Assembly: GCF_002836475.1 (NCBI RefSeq)
Contig: NZ_PJBJ01000028.1
Coordinates: 212,040-276,039 of the forward strand
Origin: Flavobacterium sp. ALD4
GTDB lineage: Bacteria > Bacteroidota > Bacteroidia > Flavobacteriales > Flavobacteriaceae
Reading direction: 5' to 3'
Length of the DNA: 64,000 nucleotides
A model generated the notes under the pieces. That model was not told the origin of the DNA, did not search any database, and saw only the letters and a program-made list of their open reading frames with translations. Position 1 is the stretch's first letter, and every line of letters begins with the position of its first letter. A program made the position numbers and the translations under genes. Positions 25,597 through 34,693 of this stretch are shown here, piece after piece.

Positions 25597-27766
25597 TGTT
25601 CTGGAGATTTTGGGCGATAATAGCATAAAAATCTTCAGGAGCAAACGGTTTTGTTATGACATCATTCATCCCAAAGGATAGCAACAAGTCTCTGTTTTCA
25701 TCTAATGAAATGGCTGTCAGTGCTATGATAGGAGTATTGATGTCAAACTCTCTTATTTGTTGTGTGGCAATTGTTCCGTTTATTCCGGGTAAATGAACAT
25801 CCATTAGGATTAAGTCGAAACTTTGATTTTTAGCAATTTCAATTGCATCTTCACCGTTATCTATTACTTCACAGGATACTCCTTTATTCTCGAGCATTTT
25901 TTTAGTGATCATTTGGTTTATTTTATTATCCTCAACCAGTAATACCTTTTTGTCTTTTAAAATAGATTTATTATAAATTTCAGTTTTTTTCTCAACTGGA
26001 ATTTCATGTTCATTTACTTTAAATTCTAATTCGAATGAAAATTTAGAACCTTTCCCTACAGTACTTTCAAGTCTTATTTGCCCCCCTAGAATCTTAATTA
26101 ATTTTTTTACAATAGTCAGGCCTAGTCCGGTTCCGCCGTATTTGCGGTTTATTTCCACGGAACCTTGTGAAAAACTTTCAAAAACGGTTTCTAGTTTGTC
26201 TTTAGGAATACCTATGCCCGTGTCGATTATTTCAAAAGACAAGTTTGCATTCCCGTTTTTTAGTGATATTAATTTGGTGATTGTAGTGACATTCCCATTC
26301 TTGGTAAATTTTAATGCATTGTTAACCAAATTCATGAAAATTTGCGACAATTTTGTCGGATCGCCCATCAAATTGTCAGGTATGTTTTGGTCAATTTCCA
26401 ATACAAAACTATTGCTATTTTTTGTGGCTATTTCTTTCAAAGAGTTTTGAATGCTTTCTAATAACTGTTTGAGATTGAAATTAATATTTTCGACTTCTAC
26501 CTTGTTTGATTCTATTTTATTTATTTCTAGAATTTCATTAATAAAAGTGGTTAGATAATTTCCTGAAAATTTTAGTGAAGATAGATAATGCAGCTGTGAT
26601 TTTTTCGGCTTTTCTTCCAGTAACAAATGGGTAATCCCATTAATGGCATTCAAAGGTGTTCTCAGTTCATGACTCACGGTTGATAAAAAGTCAGCTCTTG
26701 CCTGTGAAGCTTTTTCTGCTTTCTCTTTTGCGATAATCAACTCGTTGTTTTTCTCATGTAATAATAAATTGGATTTATTTCTATTGATGTTGTTTTTATA
26801 TAATGACAAACTCAATAGGGATAAAATTGAAATTAATGCAAGTGCCAGAATATTAATTAGCTTGGAGAATTTGTTGTTTTTCTCTTTCTCAATATTTTGT
26901 AAATTAGATTTTTCTATTTTTTTTAATCGTTGAGTTTCCTTGAAATTATCATAATCATCAATACCAAGTTTTTCATTGTTAGCAATCTCAATACTTTGTT
27001 TTAGATTCAAATGCTGCTGTAAAAAGGAGTAAGCAGTGCTTTTATCTAAGATGCTATCGTAAACGGAACTCAGCGCCATCAAAATATTCGATTTTTGCTT
27101 TAGGTTTTTATTTTTAGCATTCAAGACCAAGGCCTTGTTGTAATAGTTTAATGCTAAATTATTTCTTTTATTTATTTCTTCAATAAGTCCAATTTGATAT
27201 AATGCCTCTGCTTTTGCATCGAGGTTAGTTGGGCTGTTCGGCTTCGATATAACCGAATTAAAACAGTATGATGCCGAATTATAATTTCCGTTAGCTTTGT
27301 AAATAATACCTTTTTGAAGATTGATTAAATCATCATCGGGAGCTATATTTAATTCGTTATAAGTGGATAATGCTTTGTTAAGAGAAACTTCAGCAGCTTT
27401 GTAATTCTTTTTGCCAATATTGGAAAGGCTTAGGTAATAATAGCTATTAGCAGATTGGGCTGTAGGTGTTAAACCTTCGAATAAAGAAATACTTTCGGTA
27501 AAACTCTCCCTTGCATCATTGTATTTATTGAGATCATAATAAATTTTACCTAAATTATAATTTTGGATGGCTTGGTCTTCAGTTTTACCATTGTTGTCGC
27601 AATAGTTTATTGCTTTCTGGGTAAAATAAAGTGCGTTTTTATATTTGTTTTCTTTGATATTAGAGTTTGCAAGATTGGTATAATATATAATGCTATCTGC
27701 ACTCTTTTTTGTTTGAGAGTAGAGAAATGAATTAATAAAAAACATAAAAACCAAAAGGTATCTCAT
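25571..27766 (-). CDS. TPR hybrid histidine kinase with C-terminal receiver domain
   Basis: 731 residues: signal peptide (1-18, ending LYSQ), TPR region (about 25-260), transmembrane helix (about 302-323), coiled coil, HisKA with His366 in STVSHELRTPLNAI, HATPase_c with NLVNNALKFTKNGN, DTGIGIPKDK and GGTGLGLTIVKKL, and a receiver domain (about 604-725) with E612/D613 and phospho-acceptor Asp656 in DLILMDVHLPG, plus VITKPF. There is no DNA-binding output, so the phosphate must pass to a separate partner, none of which lies nearby. The sensor is periplasmic TPR, as in the kinase at 15968, although that one has no receiver domain. Confidence 0.93.
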   Translation of the reverse strand: MRYLLVFMFFINSFLYSQTKKSADSIIYYTNLANSNIKENKYKNALYFTQKAINYCDNNGKTEDQAIQNYNLGKIYYDLNKYNDARESFTESISLFEGLTPTAQSANSYYYLSLSNIGKKNYKAAEVSLNKALSTYNELNIAPDDDLINLQKGIIYKANGNYNSASYCFNSVISKPNSPTNLDAKAEALYQIGLIEEINKRNNLALNYYNKALVLNAKNKNLKQKSNILMALSSVYDSILDKSTAYSFLQQHLNLKQSIEIANNEKLGIDDYDNFKETQRLKKIEKSNLQNIEKEKNNKFSKLINILALALISILSLLSLSLYKNNINRNKSNLLLHEKNNELIIAKEKAEKASQARADFLSTVSHELRTPLNAINGITHLLLEEKPKKSQLHYLSSLKFSGNYLTTFINEILEINKIESNKVEVENINFNLKQLLESIQNSLKEIATKNSNSFVLEIDQNIPDNLMGDPTKLSQIFMNLVNNALKFTKNGNVTTITKLISLKNGNANLSFEIIDTGIGIPKDKLETVFESFSQGSVEINRKYGGTGLGLTIVKKLIKILGGQIRLESTVGKGSKFSFELEFKVNEHEIPVEKKTEIYNKSILKDKKVLLVEDNKINQMITKKMLENKGVSCEVIDNGEDAIEIAKNQSFDLILMDVHLPGINGTIATQQIREFDINTPIIALTAISLDENRDLLLSFGMNDVITKPFAPEDFYAIIAQNLQNTNTSKSTL

Positions 27767-27791
27767 TTGTTGTTTATTTTCTAAGCAGTTT

Positions 27792-28787
27792 TTATTTTAC
27801 TGTCAGTAGAATTAAATCTATTAGTCTTGACGAATATCCTATTTCATTGTCGTACCATCCCACTACTTTTACCATTTTATCGATTACGGATGTCAATTGT
27901 GCATCAAATACACATGAATTTCTGTTTCCAATGATGTCTACTGAAACTATTGGGTCTTCGGTATAATCTAAAACACCTTTTAAATCATGCTCTGCAGCGT
28001 ATCTAAAGGCTTCATTGATTTCGTTTATTGTAACGGCACGCTTTACGTTGAATGTAATGTCTGTTAACGATCCATCAGGAACGGGTACACGAATACCACA
28101 ACCACCTATTTTGCCATCCAATGTTGGGAAAATTTTCGTCAATGCCTTAGCTGCCCCGGTAGTAGTTGGAACAATAGACTGACTAGCCCCTCGTGCCCTA
28201 CGCAAATCTTTGTGCGGTTGATCGTGCAGGCTTTGATCTGTCGTGTACGAATGTATGGTAGTGATGTAGGCTTGTTGGATACCGCATAGCTCGTCAATCA
28301 CCTTCATCATGGGTGCTGCATTATTCGTCGTGCAGCTGGCGTTGGAAATGATAGTTTCTGTACCGTCCAGAATATGGTCGTTTACACCTATAACAACAGT
28401 CTTTATACTGTCCACTTCAGAAGGAGCTGATAGGATCACTTTCTTAGCTCCTGCGACTATATGCGCATTTAGCTCTTCAAACGTTTTGTATTTCCCAGTA
28501 GCCTCGATTACATAATCAATGCTAAAGCTTTTCCAAGGTAAATTTGAAATGTCTTTCTCATGAAAAAATAGAAAGTGGTCTTGTTCTACAAGAATTCCTT
28601 TCTCATCTGCGCTTACCTTGTAAGGTAAAACACCGTGAATACTATCGTATTTTAATAAATGGGCCATTGTTTTTGTATCGGCAACGTCATTTATGGCAAC
28701 AACTTCAATAGTAGGGTGGTTTAAAAGCAATCGAAAGAGATTTCGACCAATTCTTCCAAAACCATTTATGGCAATTTTTGTTTTCAA
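27792..28787 (-). CDS. gap: Glyceraldehyde-3-phosphate dehydrogenase
   Basis: A 331-residue type I GAPDH of glycolysis/gluconeogenesis. NAD-binding N-terminus KIAINGFGRIGRNLFRL, active-site SNASCTTNN with Cys152, catalytic His in TTIHSYTTDQ (about 180), substrate-binding RRARGASQSIVPTTTGAAKA and C-terminal WYDNEIGYSSRL. The length is normal. Bacteroidetes often carry two gap genes; whether this one is the glycolytic copy cannot be told. It lies 25 bases upstream of the hybrid kinase gene, so partial co-transcription is possible. Confidence 0.96.
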   Translation of the reverse strand: MKTKIAINGFGRIGRNLFRLLLNHPTIEVVAINDVADTKTMAHLLKYDSIHGVLPYKVSADEKGILVEQDHFLFFHEKDISNLPWKSFSIDYVIEATGKYKTFEELNAHIVAGAKKVILSAPSEVDSIKTVVIGVNDHILDGTETIISNASCTTNNAAPMMKVIDELCGIQQAYITTIHSYTTDQSLHDQPHKDLRRARGASQSIVPTTTGAAKALTKIFPTLDGKIGGCGIRVPVPDGSLTDITFNVKRAVTINEINEAFRYAAEHDLKGVLDYTEDPIVSVDIIGNRNSCVFDAQLTSVIDKMVKVVGWYDNEIGYSSRLIDLILLTVK

Positions 28788-28855
28788 TATTTTTGTTTGA
28801 TCGTTTAGGTGTTTAATCGTTTAAACAAGTAAGCGATTAACTGAATTGACTTTTT

Positions 28856-29725
28856 TTATAAAATGTGCTTGGCTGCTTTATAGGAGGAACGTACTAATGG
28901 ACCACTTTCTACATGACGGAATCCTAATTCCAATCCGTATTTTTCATAGATGGCAAATTGATCTGGCGTGATGAATTCTTTAACCGGTAAATGTTTTTTA
29001 CTGGGTTGTAGGTATTGACCTATTGTCACCACATCGACATTAACATCACGTAAGTCTCTCATAGTTTGGAAAACTTCTTCTTCTTTTTCACCAAGACCTA
29101 ACATAATTCCAGACTTTGTTCTGTTGATTCCTTTTTCTTTTAGATATCTTAAAACTTCTAAGCTGCGGTCATATTTTGCTTGAATACGCACTTCACGAGT
29201 TAGCCTGCGTACTGTTTCCATATTATGGGAAACTACTTCAGGGTTAGCCTCTATGATGCGGTCTATATTTCTTTCTATGCCTTGAAAGTCAGGGATCAAA
29301 GTCTCTAGGGTCGTGGTTGGATTCATTCTGCGAATGGCTTTTACGGTTTCTATCCAAATAATAGAACCTCCATCTTTCAAATCATCTCTGTCTACACTGG
29401 TAATTACGGCATGTTTGATATTCATAATTTTTATGGAACGGCCTACTTTTTCAGGTTCATCCCAATCTACCGTTTCGGGTCTTCCAGTTTTTACACCGCA
29501 AAAACCACAAGAACGAGTACAGGTGTTTCCTAAAATCATAAAAGTAGCAGTACCTTCGCCCCAGCATTCACCCATATTTGGACAGCTTCCTGATGCGCAA
29601 ATCGTATTCAAACTATATTTGTCAACTAAGGTACGAAGCTCAGTGTATTTTTTTCCTATCGGGAGTTTTACCTTCAGCCATTTCGGTTTTGCAACCGGTA
29701 AAGTATTTTCTAAAACAGTTTCCAT
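28856..29725 (-). CDS. lipA: Lipoyl synthase
   Basis: A 289-residue radical-SAM enzyme that inserts two sulfurs into octanoyl groups on the E2 and H lipoyl domains. The auxiliary cluster motif [12 protein letters not shown] (C-x4-C-x5-C, about 43-54), the radical-SAM cluster motif [10 protein letters not shown] (C-x3-C-x2-C, about 69-76) and the terminal RSSYKA with the conserved serine are all present. The length is normal. It appears monocistronic. Confidence 0.97.
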   Translation of the reverse strand: METVLENTLPVAKPKWLKVKLPIGKKYTELRTLVDKYSLNTICASGSCPNMGECWGEGTATFMILGNTCTRSCGFCGVKTGRPETVDWDEPEKVGRSIKIMNIKHAVITSVDRDDLKDGGSIIWIETVKAIRRMNPTTTLETLIPDFQGIERNIDRIIEANPEVVSHNMETVRRLTREVRIQAKYDRSLEVLRYLKEKGINRTKSGIMLGLGEKEEEVFQTMRDLRDVNVDVVTIGQYLQPSKKHLPVKEFITPDQFAIYEKYGLELGFRHVESGPLVRSSYKAAKHIL

Positions 29726-30068
29726 AAATCAATTTTTAGATTGCAAAGATAAGGAATGTTGATTTAAAATAGGGTGTTTCGGGCATGAAGCTTCAGGATG
29801 TATTTGTTAGAAAAATACAGCCGTGCTTTTATAGCGATCCTAAATACTATGAGGTAGCACTGTGCGGGGAGACCAAGTGTTTTGTCGATTTTGTTCTATG
29901 AAACCAATGGCGTTTTTTTAATCAATGAAAAATCCACTTTAACACTAAAGATCTTTTAACTCTATGGTGGGACATGGTTTTAGAATTATATTATTTTTAT
30001 ATTTTAAAATTCAGTTTTTATTTATAAAAATAAAGCAGAATCGATAGATTCTGTTTTTCTGTTGAAGT
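29726..30068. other. Intergenic stretch with an uncertain 38-codon frame
   Basis: About 340 bases between divergently positioned operons. A frame at 29785-29901 (+) reads MKLQDVFVRKIQPCFYSDPK then YYEVALCGETKCFVDFVL; the composition is protein-like, with three Cys, but there is no promoter or ribosome-binding evidence and I cannot name it. It may be a remnant. The rest is AT-rich, ending in the terminator of the TonB-like gene. Confidence 0.3.
30026..30060 (-). terminator. Terminator of the TonB-like gene
   Basis: CAGAATC-GATA-GATTCTG stem (30036-30053) followed leftwards by a T-rich tract (CTTTATTTTTATA), nine or more bases after the stop. A T5 run on the other side would also permit rightward termination. 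Confidence 0.65.
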
Positions 30069-30896
30069 TTAATTCACTTGGACGATAATAGGTAGGTTGT
30101 AAGAGGTTCGTACTGCTTTGGATCCGATCATTCCGGGAATCCATTTTGTTTTTAAAGATTTTAATACCCGAATTGCTTCGTTTCCCAGTCCGTAACCAGG
30201 ATTGTTTTTTACTTGTATGTCTGTCATGCTTCCATCTTTTTCAACCACAAACGAAACGTAAATTCGGATGTTTTTTTCTCCATTTATTTCTTGGCTTTCA
30301 AAATTCTTGCCAATGTAGCTGTAGAATTGAGCAATTCCCCCAGGAAATTCAGGAAGGTTGTCTAATAGCGCACCTGTGACAACGATGTTCCCGTAATCAG
30401 CGATTACCGGGGTTGTAATTCCTGTGGCTTGTGATGCCAATGGATTTTTGCCAATAGTTGCAGGCCCATCAGCACTATCGCTTATTGCAGTTGTAATTCC
30501 AATGTTTTTCGCAATATCCGGAGTAGCTTGTGACGCTTCTACTATTTTCGGATTTGTAAGTTGTTGTTTTTCAATAATGACAGCGGACTTTTGTTGGATT
30601 ACCTTGGGTAAAACTGGTTTTTCAATTTTTTTGACTTCACTCGGGAAAATTTTAGTCACTTTAATAATTTGATCAATACTTTCAGGAATTAAAGCAGGCA
30701 TTGCTTTTCCTGGATTAATCAGACTTACAATCCTTGGAATACTTAGGAGGGAAGTGCATAATAGTAAACCCATAAAAAGTGCAAATAAAGAAGTTTTGGC
30801 ACTTTCTTGGCGCAATTGATATGCCCCGTACTCTTTGTTTTTGTTCTCGGAAACTAGATTAATCCAGTTTGCTTTGTAAAGACTTAGTTTTGACAT
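30069..30896 (-). CDS. TonB-family energy transducer
   Basis: 275 residues: cytosolic N-terminal segment with the Bacteroidetes TonB-like motif NKEYGAYQLRQ (about 20-30), one transmembrane helix (about 36-60), a Pro/Lys/Ile-rich periplasmic spacer (about 65-165) and a C-terminal TonB_C domain (about 175-275) with PEFPGGIAQFYSYI, NIRIYVSFVVEKDGSMTDI and KWIPGMIG. TonB couples the inner-membrane proton gradient to outer-membrane receptors. No ExbB/ExbD genes are next to it. The only receptor gene in the window is dead, so its partners are elsewhere. Confidence 0.88.
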   Translation of the reverse strand: MSKLSLYKANWINLVSENKNKEYGAYQLRQESAKTSLFALFMGLLLCTSLLSIPRIVSLINPGKAMPALIPESIDQIIKVTKIFPSEVKKIEKPVLPKVIQQKSAVIIEKQQLTNPKIVEASQATPDIAKNIGITTAISDSADGPATIGKNPLASQATGITTPVIADYGNIVVTGALLDNLPEFPGGIAQFYSYIGKNFESQEINGEKNIRIYVSFVVEKDGSMTDIQVKNNPGYGLGNEAIRVLKSLKTKWIPGMIGSKAVRTSYNLPIIVQVN

Positions 30897-31080
30897 AATT
30901 CATGGCTTTAATGGTTATGTATCAGTTAAATCATAAGCATGCACTATTTTAAGTAACAACGTAAATAACAAGAAATTTAGTATGTGAATTGTAAATTGTT
31001 TTTGTGGGAAAATGGGACGAACAGAAAAAGGAGAGATTATGTTTTTTTTTTGGATAATTGAAAGCTAATGAGGAGGTGAA

Positions 31081-31632
31081 TTAGCGTTTATCTCGAATAA
31101 TTTCGGCCAATAATTTTTTAGCACGAAGGAGTTTAATTTTAACATTGCTTAGAGGCTCGTCAATTTTATTAGCAATTTCCTGATAGCTCATTTCTTGAAA
31201 ATAGCGCAATTGGATTACCTCTTGGTAATGGGGTTTCAGCTCTTTTATGAATCGCAAGAGCTGGGAAAGATTTTGTTCCGTTATCAGTTCATCTTCCTTA
31301 GATGGCGTGGTGTCGGCAATGTTATACGCTTTTTGGTCTTCTTTGTCCGTGACTTCTACAAAGAGACTGGTTTTTTTTTTGCGTAGCAAATCGATATGTA
31401 CATTTTTGGCAATACTGATTAGCCAGGTGTTAAACTGGAATTCAGGGTTATATGATGCAATCTTGTCAAAAGCCTTTGAAAAAGTTTCTATAGTAATATC
31501 TTCTGCGTTGGTTTCGTTTTCGGTACGTTTCAACATGAAGCCATATACTTCATTCCAATAATAATTCAATAGAAAGGTGAAGGCCGCTTGATCGCCATGT
31601 TTTGCTTTTTCAATTTGACTATTTATTTCCAA
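31081..31632 (-). CDS. ECF-type RNA polymerase sigma factor
   Basis: A 183-residue sigma-70 factor of the extracytoplasmic group. Region 2 spans about residues 10-80 (FTFLLNYYWNEVYGFMLKRT, AEDITIETFSKAFDKI, NTWLISIAKNVHID) and region 4 about 120-175 (LRYFQEMSYQEIANKIDEPL as the -35-recognising helix-turn-helix). No anti-sigma gene is adjacent, unlike the usual FecR arrangement. Its start overlaps the 3' end of the upstream glycosyltransferase gene by 10 bases, so the two are probably translated together. The regulon is unknown. Confidence 0.92.
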   Translation of the reverse strand: MEINSQIEKAKHGDQAAFTFLLNYYWNEVYGFMLKRTENETNAEDITIETFSKAFDKIASYNPEFQFNTWLISIAKNVHIDLLRKKKTSLFVEVTDKEDQKAYNIADTTPSKEDELITEQNLSQLLRFIKELKPHYQEVIQLRYFQEMSYQEIANKIDEPLSNVKIKLLRAKKLLAEIIRDKR

Positions 31633-32729
31633 TGTACTGGTTTTGAGAAAGTATTTGTTATAAAGATATTGATTTGTGTGAATATAAGCACTAACTCAAC
31701 AATAGGAAACCAATATTTTAAATCATTCTCCTTTAATTTACCTGCCGAAAAACCAACAACAATCCAAACAACCAGATATCTGGCAACAATTAAACTCAAT
31801 ACCAAGATCCAACGAAATTGAAGGGATAGCAAGATAATAGGGAGTAAAATAAATAATAATTGGGAACAATAAAAAAGTCCTAATTGTAATTTGTCTAATT
31901 TAGTATAATAGTTTGCCGTGGCAATATGTCTTCTTTTTTGGGTAAGCCAATCTTTATATTTGGTTTTCGGTTTGGAATACGTGAAACTTTCCGTCGTGTA
32001 AGCAATAGTGGTGTTTTTTGCTGTAGCAGCTTCATTTATAAACAAATCATCATCTCCAGATCGTATCTGAATGTGATTTATAAACCCGTTTACGTTAAAA
32101 AATTCTTCTTTCTTGTAGGCTAAATTTCTACCCACGCCCATGTAGGGGTGTCCTGCTTTTGCCCATGAAAAATATTGTATTGCAGTGAGTAAAGTCTCAA
32201 AACGAATTAATTTGTTAAGAAAAGATTTTGCGATTTTCTCGTACCCCCCATACCCTAATACAATTGTTTTTTGCATCGTAAATTGGGAGCTCATCGCAGT
32301 TATCCATTCTTTTGAAGTAGGATAGCAATCCGCATCAGTAAATAATAAATAATCATTTTTGGCGGCTTTTATTCCTAAGGTAAGGGCGTATTTTTTATTT
32401 CCCCAAAAAGCTTCGTTATTTTGGACTTTTACCAAGCGAATATTTGAGTATTGTTTTTCAAATCCCTCAAAAATATCCAAAGTAGCATCACTTGAGGCAT
32501 CATCGATCAGGACAATTTCAAAATCAGGGTAGTTCTGCTCAGCAAGCAGCGGAATGAAATTAGCTACGTTTTCCTCTTCGTTTTTGGCACAGACAATAAC
32601 TGATATTGAAAGCTTTTTGGGTGTTATTTTTTGTGGTTTAGCGAAAGCAAATTTTCTAAAAACACCCAAATAATAAGAAAGCTGAATGGCAACGACAACA
32701 ATAAAAAAGTAAAGAATTATTATAAGCAT
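31623..32729 (-). CDS. Membrane glycosyltransferase, family 2
   Basis: 368 residues: N-terminal membrane helix (1-22), a GT-A domain (about 42-270) with ISVIVCAKNEEENV, VLIDDASSDATLD, LLFTDADCYPTS (DxD metal site) and GDDDLFINEA, then three or more transmembrane helices near the C-terminus (GLFYCSQLLFILLPIILL, WILVLSLIVARYLVVWIVVG). It probably transfers a sugar onto a lipid or polysaccharide at the inner membrane. It is the first gene of the pair with the ECF sigma factor. Confidence 0.88.
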   Translation of the reverse strand: MLIIILYFFIVVVAIQLSYYLGVFRKFAFAKPQKITPKKLSISVIVCAKNEEENVANFIPLLAEQNYPDFEIVLIDDASSDATLDIFEGFEKQYSNIRLVKVQNNEAFWGNKKYALTLGIKAAKNDYLLFTDADCYPTSKEWITAMSSQFTMQKTIVLGYGGYEKIAKSFLNKLIRFETLLTAIQYFSWAKAGHPYMGVGRNLAYKKEEFFNVNGFINHIQIRSGDDDLFINEAATAKNTTIAYTTESFTYSKPKTKYKDWLTQKRRHIATANYYTKLDKLQLGLFYCSQLLFILLPIILLSLQFRWILVLSLIVARYLVVWIVVGFSAGKLKENDLKYWFPIVELVLIFTQINIFITNTFSKPVHWK

Positions 32730-32814
32730 CTGAGTTTTATGTGTTTTTAAATCGAGCGCAAAGGTATGATAGAATAAGTGATTATAAATTATAAATTATT
32801 GAATTTTTAAAAAA

Positions 32815-33428
32815 TTACTGAGGGCATTTTTTCATCTCACTTGCGAGTGTAACGGATTTATTCCCTCCTCTTTTTTCTAATTCTGCAATGATATCTTTGT
32901 CTTTAAAGTCATCTCGATTTTGAGATGTTTTTTTTGTGGCTTGAACTTCGGTAATTTCAATTTCAAAAGCTACAATTCCACGAGTTTGGATCATGGTTTT
33001 TTGGGATAGATCTTCCACTCGAATGGGGTTTTTAGATTTTCCCTCATACTTATCTAATGACTACTTTAGAGACGCTATAACTACGTCCCTTTCGATAATT
33101 TTAATTTATCTATACACGTTAGTTTAATATAATTGCAGGTAGGTACATTTTCATGATCGCACCAAGAGGAAGAAATATAGGAATGAGGACCAAAAAAAAC
33201 AGCCAATATTTGATCGTTCTCGGAGAAATCCTTCCATTGTGGGTTTTCTCTTGAAAGAGGTCCCTTTAAAATAAGGGTTCCTTCATTGTTAGTGTTCAAT
33301 TCTAGTGGGATGTGGGTTGCCGTTAACTTGCCTTCCATTTGATTAATAAGTAGACCAAAACTATTTGCATACAAAAATGCATGAATGTCTTCTTGTTTTT
33401 CGCTTTCGTAAATATCAGGGATGAACAT
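32815..33428 (-). pseudogene. FMN-binding negative transcriptional regulator (PaiB family), broken
   Basis: The N-terminal piece (33428 to about 33090) reads MFIPDIYESEKQEDIHAFLY, NSFGLLINQMEG, NPQWKDFSENDQ and GPHSYISSSWCDHENVPTCN, matching PaiB-type proteins that usually have a Trp in NVPTWNY. A frameshift near 33100 moves to KIIERDVVIASLK, then TAG, then SLDKYEGKSKNPIRVEDLSQ and KTMIQTRGIVAFEIEITEVQ with the normal C-terminal end. One shift plus one nonsense codon plus the lost Trp mean a real pseudogene. It lies alone between the glycosyltransferase and murB. Confidence 0.87.
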
Positions 33429-33477
33429 TTGATTTTTAAATTAACCTTTTTATACCAAACGAATTTATGTTTTAGTC

Positions 33478-33496
33478 CTCCGGATAGCTATCGGAG
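33478..33496. repeat. Small palindrome CTCCGGATAGCTATCGGAG
   Basis: An almost perfect inverted repeat (one extra G in the left arm) in the intergenic region between murB and the paiB remnant, GC-richer than its surroundings. There is no T-run, so it is not a terminator. Similar short palindromes are scattered in flavobacterial genomes as I recall, but I could not count copies here. Confidence 0.4.
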
Positions 33497-33561
33497 CGTT
33501 CTGGTATAATGCCCATATAATATGAATATAGTACAATGTAACTATATTTAAAAGATAATCG

Positions 33562-33608
33562 GTATTGGAATTTGGTCACTAAATCGCATTCCTCAGTATT
33601 GGAATTTG
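33562..33608. repeat. Direct repeats GTATTGGAATTTG
   Basis: 13-base repeats at 33562-33574 and 33596-33608 (period 34) in the murB downstream region. The role is unknown; they may be slippage-born. Confidence 0.4.
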
Positions 33609-33632
33609 AAATGTTGGCATTGAAACTTTAGT

Positions 33633-34646
33633 TTAGATTACATTAACTTCAGCTTCAATGTGGATGCCAAATATTTTAAAAATCGTTTCTTGAATATTTT
33701 TTGAAACATTCAGAATTTCTTGTCCTGTTGCATTTCCATAGTTCACTAAAACCAAAGCTTGTTTTTTATGGATGCCCGCGTCTCCAAAGCGCTTTCCTTT
33801 AAAACCAGCCTCCTCTATCAGCCATCCTGCAGGTACTTTTACTTCGGTTTCGGATACATCATAATATTTCATTTCAGGAAACTGATGATGTATTTTTTCG
33901 AAATCAGTTTTTAAAAGTATTGGGTTTTTAAAAAAACTACCGCTGTTTCCCAGCTCTTTTGGGTCCGGTAATTTACTTTGTCGAATGGTAATAACGGCAT
34001 TACTTACGTCCTTCAAACTAGGATTTGTAATGTTGTTTTTCGCTAATTCGTTCGTGATGTCTCCGTAGGAAGTATTGATATTGTGGTTTCGTTTTGTTAG
34101 TTTGAATACCACTGACGTAATTATGTATTGGTCTTTTACTTCGTTTTTGAAAATGCTTTCCCGGTATCCGAAGTGGCATTCTTGTTTTGTGAATGTTTTT
34201 AATTCTTGATTTATAGTGGTTAAAGCTTCGCAGGAAATAAAAGTATCTTTAATTTCGGTTCCGTATGCCCCGATATTTTGTACGGGAGTAGTTCCAACAT
34301 TACCTGGGATAAGGGACATATTTTCCAGTCCGCCAAAGTCCTGGTCGATAGTCCAAAGTACGAATTCGTGCCAGTTTTCACCGGCTTGGCTTTCGACCCA
34401 AACATAATCTTCATTTTCAGCAGTAATTCTTTTTCCTTTCAGATCAATGTGAATTACTAAAGCGTCAACGTCTTTAGTTAAGAGCATGTTGCTACCACCA
34501 CCAAGGATAAATTTATTCTCTGATTTGTTTTCTTCTAGAACGGTTTTCAATTCGGCGATACTGTGCACAGCTGCAAATTGTTTTGCTTTGGCTTCAATGC
34601 CAAAAGTATTATATTTTTTGAGAGAAAAATTAGTTTTTATTTCCAT
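33633..34646 (-). CDS. murB: UDP-N-acetylenolpyruvoylglucosamine reductase MurB
   Basis: A 337-residue type I MurB that reduces UDP-GlcNAc-enolpyruvate with NADPH to form UDP-MurNAc for peptidoglycan. FAD-binding features: KYNTFGIEAKA at the start, FILGGGSNMLLT (about 45) and MSLIPGNVGTTPVQNIGAYG (about 110); substrate part YRESIFK (about 165), catalytic Ser in NSGSFFKNP (about 232), and Glu in the terminal EAEVNVI. The length fits the E. coli-like long form. It lies 47 bases after asnB and may be the last gene of the DUF2461-GT4-asnB-murB run. Confidence 0.96.
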   Translation of the reverse strand: MEIKTNFSLKKYNTFGIEAKAKQFAAVHSIAELKTVLEENKSENKFILGGGSNMLLTKDVDALVIHIDLKGKRITAENEDYVWVESQAGENWHEFVLWTIDQDFGGLENMSLIPGNVGTTPVQNIGAYGTEIKDTFISCEALTTINQELKTFTKQECHFGYRESIFKNEVKDQYIITSVVFKLTKRNHNINTSYGDITNELAKNNITNPSLKDVSNAVITIRQSKLPDPKELGNSGSFFKNPILLKTDFEKIHHQFPEMKYYDVSETEVKVPAGWLIEEAGFKGKRFGDAGIHKKQALVLVNYGNATGQEILNVSKNIQETIFKIFGIHIEAEVNVI

Positions 34647-34693
34647 GAAAGAAAGTGCTTTTTATGAATAGTTCGCGGATTCAAAAGTAAGGA

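Noticed and set aside
29313..29762. Long antisense frame over lipA
   Set aside because: lipA has all Fe-S motifs on the other strand; this is a shadow frame.
33478..33496. Palindrome as a transposon end
   Set aside because: There is no transposase and no matching end nearby.
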